Shown here in pieces: positions 18,553 through 28,040 of a stretch of 64,000 nt of DNA. The translations under genes were made by a program, and so were the position numbers. The DNA comes from Streptococcus penaeicida (lineage in GTDB: Bacteria > Bacillota > Bacilli > Lactobacillales > Streptococcaceae). The stretch lies in the NCBI RefSeq assembly GCF_002887775.1, contig NZ_LOCM01000015.1:221617-285616 (forward strand), written 5' to 3'. Below the pieces are notes generated by a model that was not told the origin of the DNA, did no database searches, and saw only the letters and a list, made by a program, of their open reading frames with translations. The stretch's first letter is position 1, and each line of letters starts with the position of its first letter.

Positions 18553-19821
18553 TCATGCTTGGTAAACGATTTGCCCATCTGCGATGGTGTAGACCACTTT
18601 GCCCTTCAAGGTTTCGCCGATGAAGGGCGAGTTGCTGGCCTTAGAGGCAAAATCTTCGGAGATGTAACGGTCTGCTTTGGGATCGAAAATAACTAAGTCT
18701 GCTGGGCCATTTTCCGCCAAATAACCGGCATCAAAGGCATATAGGGAGGCAGGGTTAATGGTCATCTTCTCTAAGAGTTCCATCAGCGTCAAGTGACCGG
18801 GTTCAACCAAGTGGGTAATACCCAAAGATAAGGAAGTTTCGAGGCCAGTCATGCCAGATGGAGCTTCCCAGATTTTCGCAACAGCCTTGTCGTCCTTATG
18901 ATGAGGCGCGTGGTCGGTAGCGATGACCGAGATAACGCCTGATTTCAAACCTTCAATAACAGCTTGCCGGTCGCTCTCACGGCGTAATGGTGGGTTCATC
19001 TTGGCATTGGCACCAGCTTCTAGCAAGAGGTCCTCTGTTTTAGAAAAATGTTGAGGAGCAACTTCTGCCGTAACCTGCGCACCCATACTTTGGGCAAAAG
19101 CCACCACTTTAACTGACTCAGCCTTGGACAAGTGCTGAATATGAACATGAGCCTGGCAATCATAAGCAATCATGGCATCACGCGCAATCATGCTATATTC
19201 AGCCACGCCAGTCGCCCCGCAAAAATGAAAATGCTTTTCAGCGATGTCCTCGTTAAAGCCCAAAACGCCATTCAGCTCAGGGTCTTCCTCATGTAAGGCA
19301 ATAAAGGTGCCATTTTCTTTGGCCAATAGCAAAGCCTCTTTCAGCACTTTTGAAGACTCCAGTGGAATACCATCATCAGAAAATGAGACCGCCCCGCCCG
19401 CCAGCAAAGCTTTAAAATCAGTAAGGTTCTGGCCATCAAAACCTTTGGTCACACTAGCATTCGTGTAAATATGAATGGACTCTTTAGCTGCGCTAGTCAA
19501 GACTTCTTCAAGGGTTTCAATATCAGAAATAACCGGATTGGTATTAGCCATCATGACCACCGAAGTCACACCACCCGCAGCCGCAGCCAAGGCACCCGTA
19601 TGAATATCTTCCTTGTGGGTTTGACCAGGTTCTCTAAAATGGACATGTATGTCCACCAAACCAGGAGCAACCACTAAACCACTGGCATCAAGCACTTGCG
19701 CTTGTGGCTCAGTAATTTCTTCGGCAATTTTGAGGACTTTTACATCAGAAACTAGGATATCACGAACAGCATCAAAGCCTGTTTTAGGATCCATTAGACG
19801 ACCATTTTTAATCAGTAACAT
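18553..19821 (-). CDS. pyrC: Dihydroorotase
   Basis: Dihydroorotase closes carbamoyl-aspartate to dihydroorotate in pyrimidine synthesis. The 422-residue protein matches the class I (PyrC of Bacillus type) length. Metal-binding [14 protein letters not shown] appears at about residues 60-73, followed by NTNPVI, the SDDG segment, [10 protein letters not shown] with a metal histidine, and [12 protein letters not shown] with the catalytic aspartate. It is followed 24 bases upstream by ung and is separate from pyrF-pyrE, as in S. pyogenes-like genomes. Confidence 0.96.
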   Translation of the reverse strand: MLLIKNGRLMDPKTGFDAVRDILVSDVKVLKIAEEITEPQAQVLDASGLVVAPGLVDIHVHFREPGQTHKEDIHTGALAAAAGGVTSVVMMANTNPVISDIETLEEVLTSAAKESIHIYTNASVTKGFDGQNLTDFKALLAGGAVSFSDDGIPLESSKVLKEALLLAKENGTFIALHEEDPELNGVLGFNEDIAEKHFHFCGATGVAEYSMIARDAMIAYDCQAHVHIQHLSKAESVKVVAFAQSMGAQVTAEVAPQHFSKTEDLLLEAGANAKMNPPLRRESDRQAVIEGLKSGVISVIATDHAPHHKDDKAVAKIWEAPSGMTGLETSLSLGITHLVEPGHLTLMELLEKMTINPASLYAFDAGYLAENGPADLVIFDPKADRYISEDFASKASNSPFIGETLKGKVVYTIADGQIVYQA

Positions 19822-19845
19822 GACAACTCCTTATTAATAAGTCAC

Positions 19846-20499
19846 TTAAGCTAACCAGTTGATGGGACTTAAAGCATTTGCTTCTAAAAAAGCATTGGTT
19901 TTGGAATAGGGACGACTACCAAAGAAACCTCGGTAGGCAGATAAGGGACTAGGATGGGCACTTTCCAAGATTAAATGATGAGAGTTCGTAATCAATTTCT
20001 TCTTTTTCTTAGCAAAGCCACCCCAAAGGATAAAAACGACAGGGCTTTCTTTTTCATTAGCTAGCTCAATAACAGCATCGGTAAAGGTCTCCCAAATCAG
20101 TCCTGCATGAGCATTAGCATCATGTTCAGGAACCGTCAAACAGGCATTCAATAAGAGCACACCCTGCCTAGCCCAAGACATTAAATCATGGTGATTTCTT
20201 GGCCCAATATCCGTAGCTAATTCCTTAAGCATATTTTGCAAAGATGGCGGAGCCTTCATCTGGTCAGGTACGGAAAAAGATAAACCTTGTGCCTGACCTG
20301 GACCGTGGTAAGGGTCTTGACCAAGAATAACCACCTTGGTTTCTTCATAAGGCGTTTCTTCCAAAGCCCGAAAAACATTTTCCCTTGCTGGATAGATCCT
20401 TCCTTCCGAATAGACTTGATCCAAAAAGCGGTCAATTTCTTTTAAATAGTCAGGACTTAATTTTGCTGCTAATTTTTCTTGCCAAGTGGATTCTATCAT
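19846..20499 (-). CDS. ung: Uracil-DNA glycosylase
   Basis: Ung removes uracil from DNA to start base-excision repair. The 217-residue protein is full length for family 1. The water-activating motif [19 protein letters not shown] is at about residues 61-79. LLNACLTV and [13 protein letters not shown] follow, and the minor-groove loop [13 protein letters not shown] is near the C-terminus. The start follows AAAGGACC. The gene lies just upstream of pyrC on the same strand with a 24-base gap, so the two are likely co-transcribed. Confidence 0.96.
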   Translation of the reverse strand: MIESTWQEKLAAKLSPDYLKEIDRFLDQVYSEGRIYPARENVFRALEETPYEETKVVILGQDPYHGPGQAQGLSFSVPDQMKAPPSLQNMLKELATDIGPRNHHDLMSWARQGVLLLNACLTVPEHDANAHAGLIWETFTDAVIELANEKESPVVFILWGGFAKKKKKLITNSHHLILESAHPSPLSAYRGFFGSRPYSKTNAFLEANALSPINWLA

Positions 20500-20568
20500 G
20501 CTGGTCCTTTCTGTAAAACCTTAATAGGATATGCCCTCTTAGCTCATATTTTAGCACAAAAGACAGAT

Positions 20569-20602
20569 AAAAACCCTAGAAATCTGAATTTCTAAGGTTT
20601 TT
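20569..20602 (-). terminator. Terminator of the amino-acid transport genes
   Basis: On the minus strand AAAAACCTTAGAAAT pairs with ATTTCTAGGGTTTTT around a four-base loop. It lies just past the permease stop. Confidence 0.85.
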
Positions 20603-20611
20603 ATTCGTCTT

Positions 20612-21271
20612 TTAACTGGGAATCTGTAATTTGCCTTCAAGATGGGTTTGAAAATTTTCAAAAAGATAACACAGAACCCAATAGATAAAAGCAACTAGAA
20701 TATACATGGACATATAATCCCATTCCCGACCGCCAACAATTTTAGCATTTTGAAAGATATCAGGAACGGTTATCATTGCGGCTAAAGAAGAACTCTTTAT
20801 CATATCAATAACCACATTTCCAAGAGGTGGAATAGCAATTCGAATGGCTTGTGGTAAAATGACTTTCTGAATCACCGTTCTTTGAGGAAGTCCTAAAGCT
20901 TTAGCTGCTTCCCATTGACCTGCATCAACAGCATTAATAGAGGAACGAAAAATCTCTGAAATATAGGCCGAGCTAACTAAACTAAAGCCTATATAAGCAC
21001 ATAAAAGTGCTGGGAGTTGTAAATTAAAATAAGGCATCCCAAAATACAACATAAAAAGTACCACAATCATCGGTACGCCCCGCATGATTGAAACGTAAAT
21101 CTTAACCATACGACTTATGATAGGATTTTTTGACCTTCCAAATATAGCCAATAAAATGCCCAGGGTGACACCCGTTAAAAAGCTTAATCCTGCAATGCCA
21201 ATTGTATATGGTAGACCTGATAGGACAAACCAAAGACTATCTTTCATTAAATGAAAATCAATAAATTTCAT
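20612..21271 (-). CDS. Amino-acid ABC transporter permease
   Basis: A 219-residue polar amino-acid permease of the HisM/GlnP family. LPYTIGIAGLSFLTGVTLGILLA begins the first conserved membrane region (quoted in part: TIGIAGLSFLTGV). MRGVPMIVVLFMLYFG follows, and the EAA loop that contacts the ATPase is AAKALGLPQRTVIQKVILPQA (part). About five membrane segments are visible. It follows the binding lipoprotein by 24 bases. No ATP-binding subunit is next to either gene, so the pair must use an ATPase encoded elsewhere. The substrate could be cystine, glutamine or a related amino acid; I cannot decide. Confidence 0.9.
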   Translation of the reverse strand: MKFIDFHLMKDSLWFVLSGLPYTIGIAGLSFLTGVTLGILLAIFGRSKNPIISRMVKIYVSIMRGVPMIVVLFMLYFGMPYFNLQLPALLCAYIGFSLVSSAYISEIFRSSINAVDAGQWEAAKALGLPQRTVIQKVILPQAIRIAIPPLGNVVIDMIKSSSLAAMITVPDIFQNAKIVGGREWDYMSMYILVAFIYWVLCYLFENFQTHLEGKLQIPS

Positions 21272-21295
21272 TGGTCATTATCCATTTCTAATGCA

Positions 21296-22144
21296 TTATT
21301 CAACGTCAGAAACGTCGATTTTCTTAAAGTCATATTTCTTTTCTTTTGAAACATCTTGACCAGCAAAGAATTTTTTAGAAAGTTTTGTCAAGGTCCCATC
21401 TTCTTTCATTTCCTTAAGAACTTTATTGACTTTATTTTGAAGTGTTTTATTGCCTAATTTAATCGCAAAGTTTGATTCAGAAGGATTATAGTAAACATCT
21501 TTTAAAACTTTCACTGGGATATCTGGTAATGCTTTGCTTGCCATTGATTGCAGATAAAAATCGTTTAAGATAACATCTGTTCTACCGTTAGCGACATCTT
21601 CTAAATAAACATCATTTGTGACATTATCATAAATGACCAATTCAGCACCAAATTTCTTAGCAACTTTCATATATGAAGTCGTTGAAGCCCCAGCAGCTTT
21701 TTTGCCTTTTAAATCTTCAAGTTTTTTAATACCTGAATCGTCAGATTGACGTACAATCATCGAACCAAATGAGTATTTGTGGGCATCAGTATATAAAAAC
21801 TTCTTAGCGTTTTTACTATCTTTTTCAATAGAGTAGCCAGCAATATCTACTTGACCACTATTTAAAGATGAAAGCATTCCGTCAACACCCATCTCAGTAA
21901 ATGTTACTTTTAAGTCTAAACGTTTTGCAACTTCTTTAATGATTTCAACATCATAACCAGTCAATTTGTTTTGCTTATCATGAAATGATTGCGGATAAAG
22001 GGTTCCAGCCGTGGCTACTTTCAATTCACCTTTTTTTTCAATTTTGTCCCATTGGGCCTGGCCTTGATCGTCTTTATTAGAAGAACAAGCACTCAAAAAA
22101 ACAACTGAAAATGCTAAAGCAATAAGTGTATACCATTTTTTCAT
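21296..22144 (-). CDS. Amino-acid-binding lipoprotein
   Basis: This 282-residue protein is the extracellular receptor of the adjacent permease. The signal peptide MKKWYTLIALAFSVVFLSAC ends in an LSAC lipobox, then a charged linker. The mature domain is a family 3 solute-binding fold with GELKVATAGTLYPQSF, GYDVEIIKEVAKRLDLKVTFTEM (part), VDGMLSSLNSGQVDI and LEDLKGKKAAGASTTS. The C-terminus carries a lysine-rich tail. The family binds polar amino acids such as cystine or glutamate. The start follows a weak ribosome site after a stretch of A residues. Confidence 0.9.
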   Translation of the reverse strand: MKKWYTLIALAFSVVFLSACSSNKDDQGQAQWDKIEKKGELKVATAGTLYPQSFHDKQNKLTGYDVEIIKEVAKRLDLKVTFTEMGVDGMLSSLNSGQVDIAGYSIEKDSKNAKKFLYTDAHKYSFGSMIVRQSDDSGIKKLEDLKGKKAAGASTTSYMKVAKKFGAELVIYDNVTNDVYLEDVANGRTDVILNDFYLQSMASKALPDIPVKVLKDVYYNPSESNFAIKLGNKTLQNKVNKVLKEMKEDGTLTKLSKKFFAGQDVSKEKKYDFKKIDVSDVE

Positions 22145-22268
22145 TAGAAAAAAAATACTCCTTTTATTTGATAATCTAAGTATATCATTAGAGCTGTCAA
22201 ATCAGGGCTGGTAATGCTTACACAAAACAAGAACCTATCCTATAATAGATTCTTATTTCTATACTAGA

Positions 22269-23740
22269 TTAGTTTTTTTGACCAAAATAGCCAGTGTCTT
22301 CAAATTGCTGAGCCAAGGCCAAAAGTAAATCCTCTCGCCCTTTTGCGGCCATAAACTGCATGCCTAGTGGGTATTTTTCCTCTAGGGAATAAAGTGGTAA
22401 GCTAATGGCTGGCTGACCAGTCAGATTAGCCAGAGGAGTATATGGGTTCAGGCTAGGCCTTTGTCGAACATGTCCCAAAGCAGTTGCAATTGCTCCTTGT
22501 TAGAATAGATTTCCGCATTTGCCAGCTGCGCCATCACATCAGGCTCTGGGGTTAATTGCTCATGCAAGGGAGCTTTAGCAAATGTCGTTGGTGTCAACAA
22601 GAGGTCAAATTCCTCGTGGAAAGCATGCATTTGGGCACTGTAACGATCCCAAGCCGATAAAACTTTGGAATAGTCTTTGGCTTTCAAGTTTTGACCTGCT
22701 TGATAAATAGCCCAGGTCATGACTTCCATATCATCTTTAGTGACCGAACGACCTAGAGCTGATTCAATACCATCAAACATGGCTGCTGTTTCTGCCGCAT
22801 TCATAAAATAGTAATCCTGCATAACTTTTGTCATATCAAGAGGTAAAGCATCGATTTCGACCACTTGATGACCTAATTCCATTAAGCTTGCCTTAGTTTT
22901 TGCCAATGCTTTTAACAAGTTATCACTTAAGGGCTGGCCCTCATAATCTGAATGTAAGAGAGCAATCTTTAGTCCTTCTGCTTTGCTCTCAAAGACCTCC
23001 TCTTTGGTTAACAAAGGTAGAGGAAAAGGGCTTTCCATCTGACAATCTTGCAAATGGTAAAACAAGGCTTTTGTATCACCAACACTTTTGGTCAGGGCAA
23101 AATGGACAGAAGCCCCTTGCCAGCCCCGATATGAATCGGGTCCAGCCGGAATCCGACCACGACTAGGTTTTAAGCCTATTAAACCGTTAAAGGATGCTGG
23201 AATCCTGATAGAACCACCACCATCACTGGCTGCGGCTAAAGGAACTACACCTGCTGCTACCAAAGCTGCAGAGCCACCCGAGGAACCTCCCGCATTGCGG
23301 TTATGGTCCAAAGGGAAATTAACAATTCCATTACTTGAGCTATCTGAAATATTCTTAAATCCAAATTCTGGGGTATTGGTATTGCCTAAAATAATGAAAC
23401 CTAGTGCTTGTAATCGCTCAACCAAGGTAATCGACTTTTGAGCGACATAATCTTTAAAAAGCAGGGATCCTGAGGTTGATTTGAGGCCTGCCATATTTTG
23501 CCCTAAATCCTTGATAAAGATAGGCACACCAGCAAAAGGCAAGTCAGAAAAATCACGCTCACGCGCTTCTTGGCGAGCTAATGCATAGCGCTCTGATACG
23601 ATAGCATTCAAGGTTGGGTTTAAAGCGTCAGCCTGGGCGATGGCTGCTTCAACTAACTCACTTGGGCTAATTTCACCCGCTCTGACTGCCTGGGCCATTG
23701 CGTAAGCATCTGGGAACTGAGAATAATCAAACTTTACCAA
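22269..23740 (-). pseudogene. Amidase-signature enzyme, one frameshift
   Basis: The region encodes a complete amidase of about 490 residues, with its frame broken near 22455. The N-terminal 430 residues contain the cis-Ser/Ser/Lys catalytic set: FIKDLGQNMAGLKSTSGS with the lysine, then NAGGSSGGSAALVAAG and ASDGGGSIRIPASFNGLIGL (part). It ends LWDMFDKGLA then stops. One added base gives GLSLNPYTPLANLTGQPAIS, and the frame runs on normally to the end. Family members hydrolyse small amides; substrate unknown. The start overlaps the preceding PEBP gene by 14 bases, so translation is coupled. As in ilvE, all else is intact. Confidence 0.88.
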
Positions 23741-24227
23741 TCAAAGTCACCTCTTCTGTCTCTAAAATATGATCAGCTATGGCGTCGTAGAGCTCATTCA
23801 AATAAAAGCCATTGGCCAAATCCAGTCCTGAATCTAGGGCATAAACCTTGAGCTGATACTTATGATCTTTATCTGGTGGCTTAGGGCCAATATACTGTTG
23901 ATCAATGACCTTGACGGCGTCACCAAGAAACTTACTGGTCAAACTGTTTTTACCCTCCAGATGCTCTTTGTCTTTGCGTGAGAAATCAGCTGGGATTTGG
24001 GTCTGAAAAATTGGCACATTAGCCACAAGCCAATGGATATAAGGGAAGCCACAGACGGGAACGGCATCATAGTCTATAAAGGTCCATGCTAGGCTCTTAG
24101 TGCCCGCTGGCAAATCCTTAACAGTGAATGGGAAAGACAGAACCGCCATCCCTTCAATGGTATCCGAAGCTCCTTTAGCGTAGATATCATCTAAAACATT
24201 GCCTGAAAAAGTGTGTTCAATTCTCAT
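23727..24227 (-). CDS. YbhB/YbcL family PEBP-like protein
   Basis: A 166-residue phosphatidylethanolamine-binding-like (Raf kinase inhibitor type) protein. The two ligand-site motifs are visible: FIDYDAVPVCGFPYIHWLVA, a variant of DPDAP...HW, and YIGPKPPDKDHKYQLKVYAL, the GPxPP...HxY motif. Bacterial members are small cytoplasmic proteins of uncertain function that may bind phospho-ligands. The C-terminal end overlaps the amidase start by 14 bases and the DUF1398 gene lies 31 bases upstream, so these form one transcription unit. Confidence 0.88.
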   Translation of the reverse strand: MRIEHTFSGNVLDDIYAKGASDTIEGMAVLSFPFTVKDLPAGTKSLAWTFIDYDAVPVCGFPYIHWLVANVPIFQTQIPADFSRKDKEHLEGKNSLTSKFLGDAVKVIDQQYIGPKPPDKDHKYQLKVYALDSGLDLANGFYLNELYDAIADHILETEEVTLIGKV

Positions 24228-24257
24228 AATCTAAGCCTCCATGATAAAGTCTAACAA

Positions 24258-24641
24258 TTATACAGGAATTGCTTCTGTATAAACCAGTTTATTATCTAAA
24301 TCGAAATAGCTACAAGTTTTGGCCAACAAATCAACATCCCACTTATAAATGCCTGACGCTGCAGTGTCCTGACAGAAAGTTGGAAAATCCGTTTCTTGCT
24401 TTTGGTGTTTGCGCAATTGTTGAATAAAGTAGTCCTCATCAACCCTTCCCGCAACACTCTCTACTCGATAAGCCGGTAGTTCAACTTCTTGTCCCTCAGC
24501 TGTCTGGTAAGTAGCCTGCCCTTCTTTAATATTGACTGTATTAGCCACAATTCCCATCTCCAAAAATGCCTTAACCAGCCCAGGAAAATCATTACCTGAA
24601 AACAGCTCTTGAGCAGCCATAATCATTTCTTTAGTAAGCAT
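24258..24641 (-). CDS. DUF1398 family protein
   Basis: A 127-residue protein resembling DUF1398 (YbcV-like) proteins, function unknown. Typical traits are the pattern VNIKEGQATYQTAEGQEVELP with DYFIQQLRKHQKQETDFPTF (part) and a C-terminal GIYKWDVDLLAKTCSYFD. The start MLTKEMIMAA follows a GGAGAG site; 12 further codons lie in frame upstream but lack a ribosome site. It sits between the GNAT and PEBP genes in the same direction. Confidence 0.75.
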   Translation of the reverse strand: MLTKEMIMAAQELFSGNDFPGLVKAFLEMGIVANTVNIKEGQATYQTAEGQEVELPAYRVESVAGRVDEDYFIQQLRKHQKQETDFPTFCQDTAASGIYKWDVDLLAKTCSYFDLDNKLVYTEAIPV

Positions 24642-24710
24642 TATTTTCTCTCCATTTCTCCCTTTATTTAAACACAATGTTTAAAAGATTGCCAATTGCT
24701 GACTTGCCAA

Positions 24711-25466
24711 TTACTGGACGTCACTAGGTTTGTCATGGCGTAAGGCGGTCCAATAAAAAGCCACTTCCTGGTAACCTTGGTGTTGGTACATGTCTCGATT
24801 GACTTCTTCAGAAATTAAGATAGCTGACTGAAAGTCACGACTGGCCTCACGTTGTAAAGCGGAGCCAATGCCTCGTCCTCTGTAGTCTTCCAAAAGTGAA
24901 AAGTCGTCAATTTCGATGTAGTCACCGTATTCCCAAGCCGTCACATCACCCACCAACTTTTCGCCATCAATGGCCAAGTAAATCTGCGAGCCCTCTTCCT
25001 GCAAATGTTCCTGATCCCAGTCATACATCTGCTTAGCATAAGCCTGACCATACTCCAAGCGTTGCTGGTACTTGTAGTCCAGATAATCCTTGAAGTAGGC
25101 CGGAGTCAACTTCTCAATCCGAATGTCACCAATGTCTTTCTCTGATAATTTCAGATTTTCTAAAGGACAGGTAAAAATAATATGCTTTTCAATAGCAAAC
25201 GTCTCAGCCTCCAAAAAGCCTTTCATATCATCACTCATAGCAGCATCTTCAGGGAAAAAGACCATTGCAAAATCCAAAGGATAGTCCTTCTGCTCTTCCT
25301 TAATAGTCGCCAAATCTTCCCGCAAAAGCTCAAGCGAAGGCATTTTCTTATAATCAATATAATTAGAATAAAAACGACTGGCTAAAGCCTCATCCTTAAA
25401 ACGATAAAATCTGTCATTTTCATAAAAAACTTCACTATAATCCGTCAAAATTTCTTTGTAGGTCAT
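24711..25466 (-). CDS. GNAT-family N-acetyltransferase
   Basis: A 251-residue acetyltransferase with an extra N-terminal region of about 120 residues. The C-terminal GNAT fold spans about residues 115-240, with IYLAIDGEKLVGDVTAWEYG, then IDDFSLLEDYRGRGIGSALQ holding the acetyl-CoA loop (RGRGIGS), and NRDMYQHQGYQEVAFYW. The acceptor is unknown. It is the first gene of the GNAT-DUF1398-PEBP-amidase group. Upstream lies a terminator that faces it and then the repeat-rich tract. Confidence 0.88.
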   Translation of the reverse strand: MTYKEILTDYSEVFYENDRFYRFKDEALASRFYSNYIDYKKMPSLELLREDLATIKEEQKDYPLDFAMVFFPEDAAMSDDMKGFLEAETFAIEKHIIFTCPLENLKLSEKDIGDIRIEKLTPAYFKDYLDYKYQQRLEYGQAYAKQMYDWDQEHLQEEGSQIYLAIDGEKLVGDVTAWEYGDYIEIDDFSLLEDYRGRGIGSALQREASRDFQSAILISEEVNRDMYQHQGYQEVAFYWTALRHDKPSDVQ

Positions 25467-25552
25467 ACCATTCTCCAGTCTTGAAATTTCTTTAATTATA
25501 TCATGTTAAGGACAAAAGGACTGATATTATCATTATCCTTACAAAAATAAAA

Positions 25553-25577
25553 AAAGAACTGACAGCATCAGCTCTTT
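25553..25577 (-). terminator. Terminator facing the GNAT gene
   Basis: On the minus strand AAAGAGCTGA pairs with TCAGTTCTTT (one G-U), followed by a T run. It would end a transcript from the small gene at 25778-25936. Confidence 0.8.
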
Positions 25578-25777
25578 CAAGTATAGACCTAAGTACTATA
25601 CCCCCATTCGTTAATAAAATATTAACATGAATCAAAATTTTACTCAAGCTGACAAAAAAGTCGTCTTTTTTTCAAGAAATCATTCTCACCCGAGTCCTCA
25701 AGGCCAAAACTGGAGAACATGTTTTAGGATTTTCTAATTATTCAAGATCCATTTACTCTTTTACTTTCGAAATCTTC

Positions 25778-25936
25778 TTAGCTTGCTAATTCCTTAAAAG
25801 CAATTAAATGTCTAGATAGAACAGTATTTGCGACTTGATCATGAAAGAGGTCAGATACAACTTCCCAAACTTCTAGACTTTTATAACTTTTGGGAGTATT
25901 ATTTTCTGAAAATTTTTTAGTATAAAGTTTTGTCAT
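25778..25936 (-). CDS. Small protein of 52 residues, unrecognised
   Basis: A short gene on the minus strand starting MTKLYTKKFSENNTPKSYK and ending LSRHLIAFKELAS. It has a perfect AAGGAGG seven bases before the ATG, the best ribosome site in this region, and a terminator 200 bases past its stop. The N-terminal third is polar and lysine-rich. The rest looks like two amphipathic helices (SLEVWEVVSDLFHDQVANTV and LSRHLIAFKELA). There is no signal peptide, cysteine or glycine-rich leader, so a bacteriocin is not indicated. I do not recognise a family; a small regulatory or antitoxin-like protein is possible but unproven. Confidence 0.62.
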   Translation of the reverse strand: MTKLYTKKFSENNTPKSYKSLEVWEVVSDLFHDQVANTVLSRHLIAFKELAS

Positions 25937-26115
25937 CAACCTACCTCCTTAACTTAATAATATAAAACATAAGCCGCAAAAATAACAGGAATATATTGAC
26001 CGATTTCATAAAAATTTTGCTTATTTTCACTCAAAAATAACAGAGAGTAATTTATTTACAGAGGCTTCACCGTCAACTGGGCGAGCAAAGCGAGCCACTG
26101 ATGATATTTTCCGCC

Positions 26116-26197
26116 GTGGTGATAGTAACTGAAACAATCGTTTCAGTTGAAGGGGATTTTTTTGACAACTTTGGCAAAAAAATAAGTCATGGAATCA
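26116..26197 (+). repeat. Interspersed repeat, copy A
   Basis: This segment runs GTGGTGATAGTAAC, a hairpin (AACTGAAAC/GTTTCAGTT), then T7-GAC...GGC-A7, then AAGTCATGGAAT. It aligns with 50891-50970 in order and spacing. The hairpin arms differ between copies but pair in each. Confidence 0.65.
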
Positions 26198-26421
26198 CGC
26201 AGTGTTGGAAGAAACTGTACCACAGTTTCTCTCATTTCCTTCAACAGTCACTCCCCTGACTGTTGAAGTGCCCCCACCACTTAAGGAAAATATCAAAAAA
26301 AATAAAGATATCAAACAAAAAATTCGTCAATTTTGCATAAAAACACAGTTTCTACCGAGTCCTCAACGCCAAAACGGCGAGCAAAGCGAGCAATCCTAAT
26401 GATACTTTTCTAGTAGTTGAA

Positions 26422-26451
26422 ACCATACTACCAAATAATTGGTAGTATGGT
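26422..26451. repeat. Perfect 13-base inverted repeat
   Basis: ACCATACTACCAA and TTGGTAGTATGGT flank a four-base ATAA loop. There is no T run, so it is not a standard terminator. No gene is next to it. Confidence 0.7.
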
Positions 26452-26659
26452 CGGAAAAATGAAGACGAGCATAATGATTATAAAAGGCTGGCTTCATTTT
26501 TAGGAATGGAATTTAAAACGCAGTTTTAAAGTCGCTTCCGCCCGAACCTCATAGAAAAGTATCAAAAAATGAAAATTTCTTTATAAGAAAGATATCAAAA
26601 AAGATACCTTTCATCCGAAAAGTATCTTTGGTTTGTAAAACCAAAGGCTTTACAAGCCT

Positions 26660-27289
26660 TTAGTTTTGCCAGTTTTCTTGGTCTTGCTTGAATTTTTCCA
26701 GCAAAGCTAAACCGTCAGCATCAATAAAGCCTTTATCTTTAGCAACTTGAATCAGTTCTGTATAGTGTGAGAGAGTTAGTAGCTCAATACCAGCTTTATC
26801 AAAGTTGGCTTCTGCCTTTGGCAATTCATAAGTGAAAATAGCAACAACACCGAGTACTTCTGCTCCATCACGAATAGCGGCTGCTGCGGCATCAAGAACT
26901 GAACCTCCAGTTGAAATCAGGTCTTCGATGATAACCATTTTTTGGCCCTTAGTTACGCGCCCTTCGATTTGGTTGCCAGCACCGTGATCTTTTGGTTTAC
27001 TGCGGATATAGGCGAATGGCAATTCCATCTTGTCAGCGATGATGGCACCGTGAGGAATCCCTGCTGTTGCAGTCCCAGCGATCACTTCAACTTCTGGATA
27101 GTGGGCTTTAATGGTTTCAACAAAGCCATTCTCAATCAAAGTACGCGTCTTTGGATAAGATAAAGTAATGCGGTTATCCGTATAGATTGGTGATTTAATG
27201 CCTGATGCCCAAGTAAATGGCTCTTCAGGTTTAAGGTAAACAGCTTCGATTTCTAATAGGTCTGCAGCGATGTCTTGTGCTAAAGTCAT
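26660..27289 (-). CDS. pyrE: Orotate phosphoribosyltransferase
   Basis: PyrE joins orotate to PRPP to make orotidine monophosphate. The 209-residue protein starts [19 protein letters not shown] after an AAGGAGAC site; five further in-frame codons upstream are not needed. [16 protein letters not shown] is the N-terminal substrate motif. [18 protein letters not shown] carries the flexible catalytic loop, and [18 protein letters not shown] is the PRPP-binding motif. It follows pyrF on the same strand after a 30-base gap. Two hairpins at its stop (AAAGGCTT/AAGCCTTT and CTTTGGTTT/AAACCAAAG) probably end the operon. Confidence 0.96.
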   Translation of the reverse strand: MTLAQDIAADLLEIEAVYLKPEEPFTWASGIKSPIYTDNRITLSYPKTRTLIENGFVETIKAHYPEVEVIAGTATAGIPHGAIIADKMELPFAYIRSKPKDHGAGNQIEGRVTKGQKMVIIEDLISTGGSVLDAAAAAIRDGAEVLGVVAIFTYELPKAEANFDKAGIELLTLSHYTELIQVAKDKGFIDADGLALLEKFKQDQENWQN

Positions 27290-27319
27290 GATTGTCTCCT
27301 TCAAATATTAGTATAAGTC

Positions 27320-28012
27320 TTAGGCGTTCCACTCGGCTTTAATAGCGTGGTAGGCTTCCAGTGGGTTCTCAGCTTGTGTAATGGGACGACCAACAACAAT
27401 GTAGTCAGAACCGATAGCCTTAGCTTCTTGTGGCGTCATAACTCGTTTTTGGTCCCCAATCTCAGAGCCTGTCGGACGAATCCCTGGCGTCAAGCAAACA
27501 AAGCCCTCAGGTGTTACTTCCTTAATAGCCTTAACTTCATGAGCCGAACATACCACACCATCAAGCTTAGCTTCAGCTGTTTTCTTAGCGTAATGGAGAA
27601 CTGAGTCAATCAAACTTGTTTGGATATTTTGATCCTCACGCATCTGCTCTTCACTGGTTGAGGTTAATTGGGTTACGGCAATTAAAATCGGCCCTTGACC
27701 AAGACCCTCACGAGCAGCTTGGAGCATATCAACCCCACCCGCAGCTTGAACAGTAGTCATATCAATGCCCATCTTAGCCAAAACGCGCATAGTTGATTTG
27801 ACAGTATTAGGAATATCATGCAGTTTCAAATCAAGAAATACACTGTGACCAAGATCTTTCACATAACGAACAATCTCAGGACCTACAGCATAATAGAGTT
27901 CCATACCAATTTTAACGTAAAGTTTTTCTACTTTGGGAAAAAGATCTAAAAAGGCTTTAAATTCCTCAAAATCAGGAAAGTCTAGGGCAATAATGGGACG
28001 TGCTTCACGCAT
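27320..28012 (-). CDS. pyrF: Orotidine 5'-phosphate decarboxylase
   Basis: PyrF decarboxylates OMP to UMP, the last step of pyrimidine nucleotide synthesis. The 230-residue TIM barrel begins [15 protein letters not shown] after AAAGGAA. The catalytic [13 protein letters not shown] holds the Asp-Lys-Asp set, and [20 protein letters not shown] and [12 protein letters not shown] are the phosphate-binding loops. It is the first gene of pyrF-pyrE behind a PyrR-type attenuator and a consensus promoter, so expression should fall when uridine nucleotides are plentiful. Confidence 0.96.
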   Translation of the reverse strand: MREARPIIALDFPDFEEFKAFLDLFPKVEKLYVKIGMELYYAVGPEIVRYVKDLGHSVFLDLKLHDIPNTVKSTMRVLAKMGIDMTTVQAAGGVDMLQAAREGLGQGPILIAVTQLTSTSEEQMREDQNIQTSLIDSVLHYAKKTAEAKLDGVVCSAHEVKAIKEVTPEGFVCLTPGIRPTGSEIGDQKRVMTPQEAKAIGSDYIVVGRPITQAENPLEAYHAIKAEWNA

Positions 28013-28040
28013 AAATAATTCCTTTCTGGACATAAGCTAC

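Larger units (their letters stand above)
25467..26659. other. Repeat- and hairpin-rich gene-poor tract
   Basis: About 1.2 kb with only one credible gene (25778-25936). It holds repeated segments and many perfect hairpins: GAAACTG/CAGTTTC and CTTCAACAGTCA/TGACTGTTGAAG at 26210-26270, a 13-base stem at 26422-26451, and AAAAATGAAG/CTTCATTTTT at 26456-26502. Nested GATACTTTTC-type arms lie at 26550-26640. GGCGAGCAAAGCGAGC occurs exactly twice, at 26080 and 26376. CCGAGTCCTCAA.GCCAAAAC occurs at 25690 and 26355. It looks like a graveyard of short interspersed repeats. Confidence 0.7.

Noticed and set aside
26202-26399. A 65-codon frame in the repeat tract
   Set aside because: It is composed of inverted repeats and the GGCGAGCAAAGCGAGC repeat, with no ribosome site.
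25467-26659. CRISPR array
   Set aside because: Repeats are few, unevenly spaced and mostly inverted; there is no regular repeat-spacer pattern and no cas gene.
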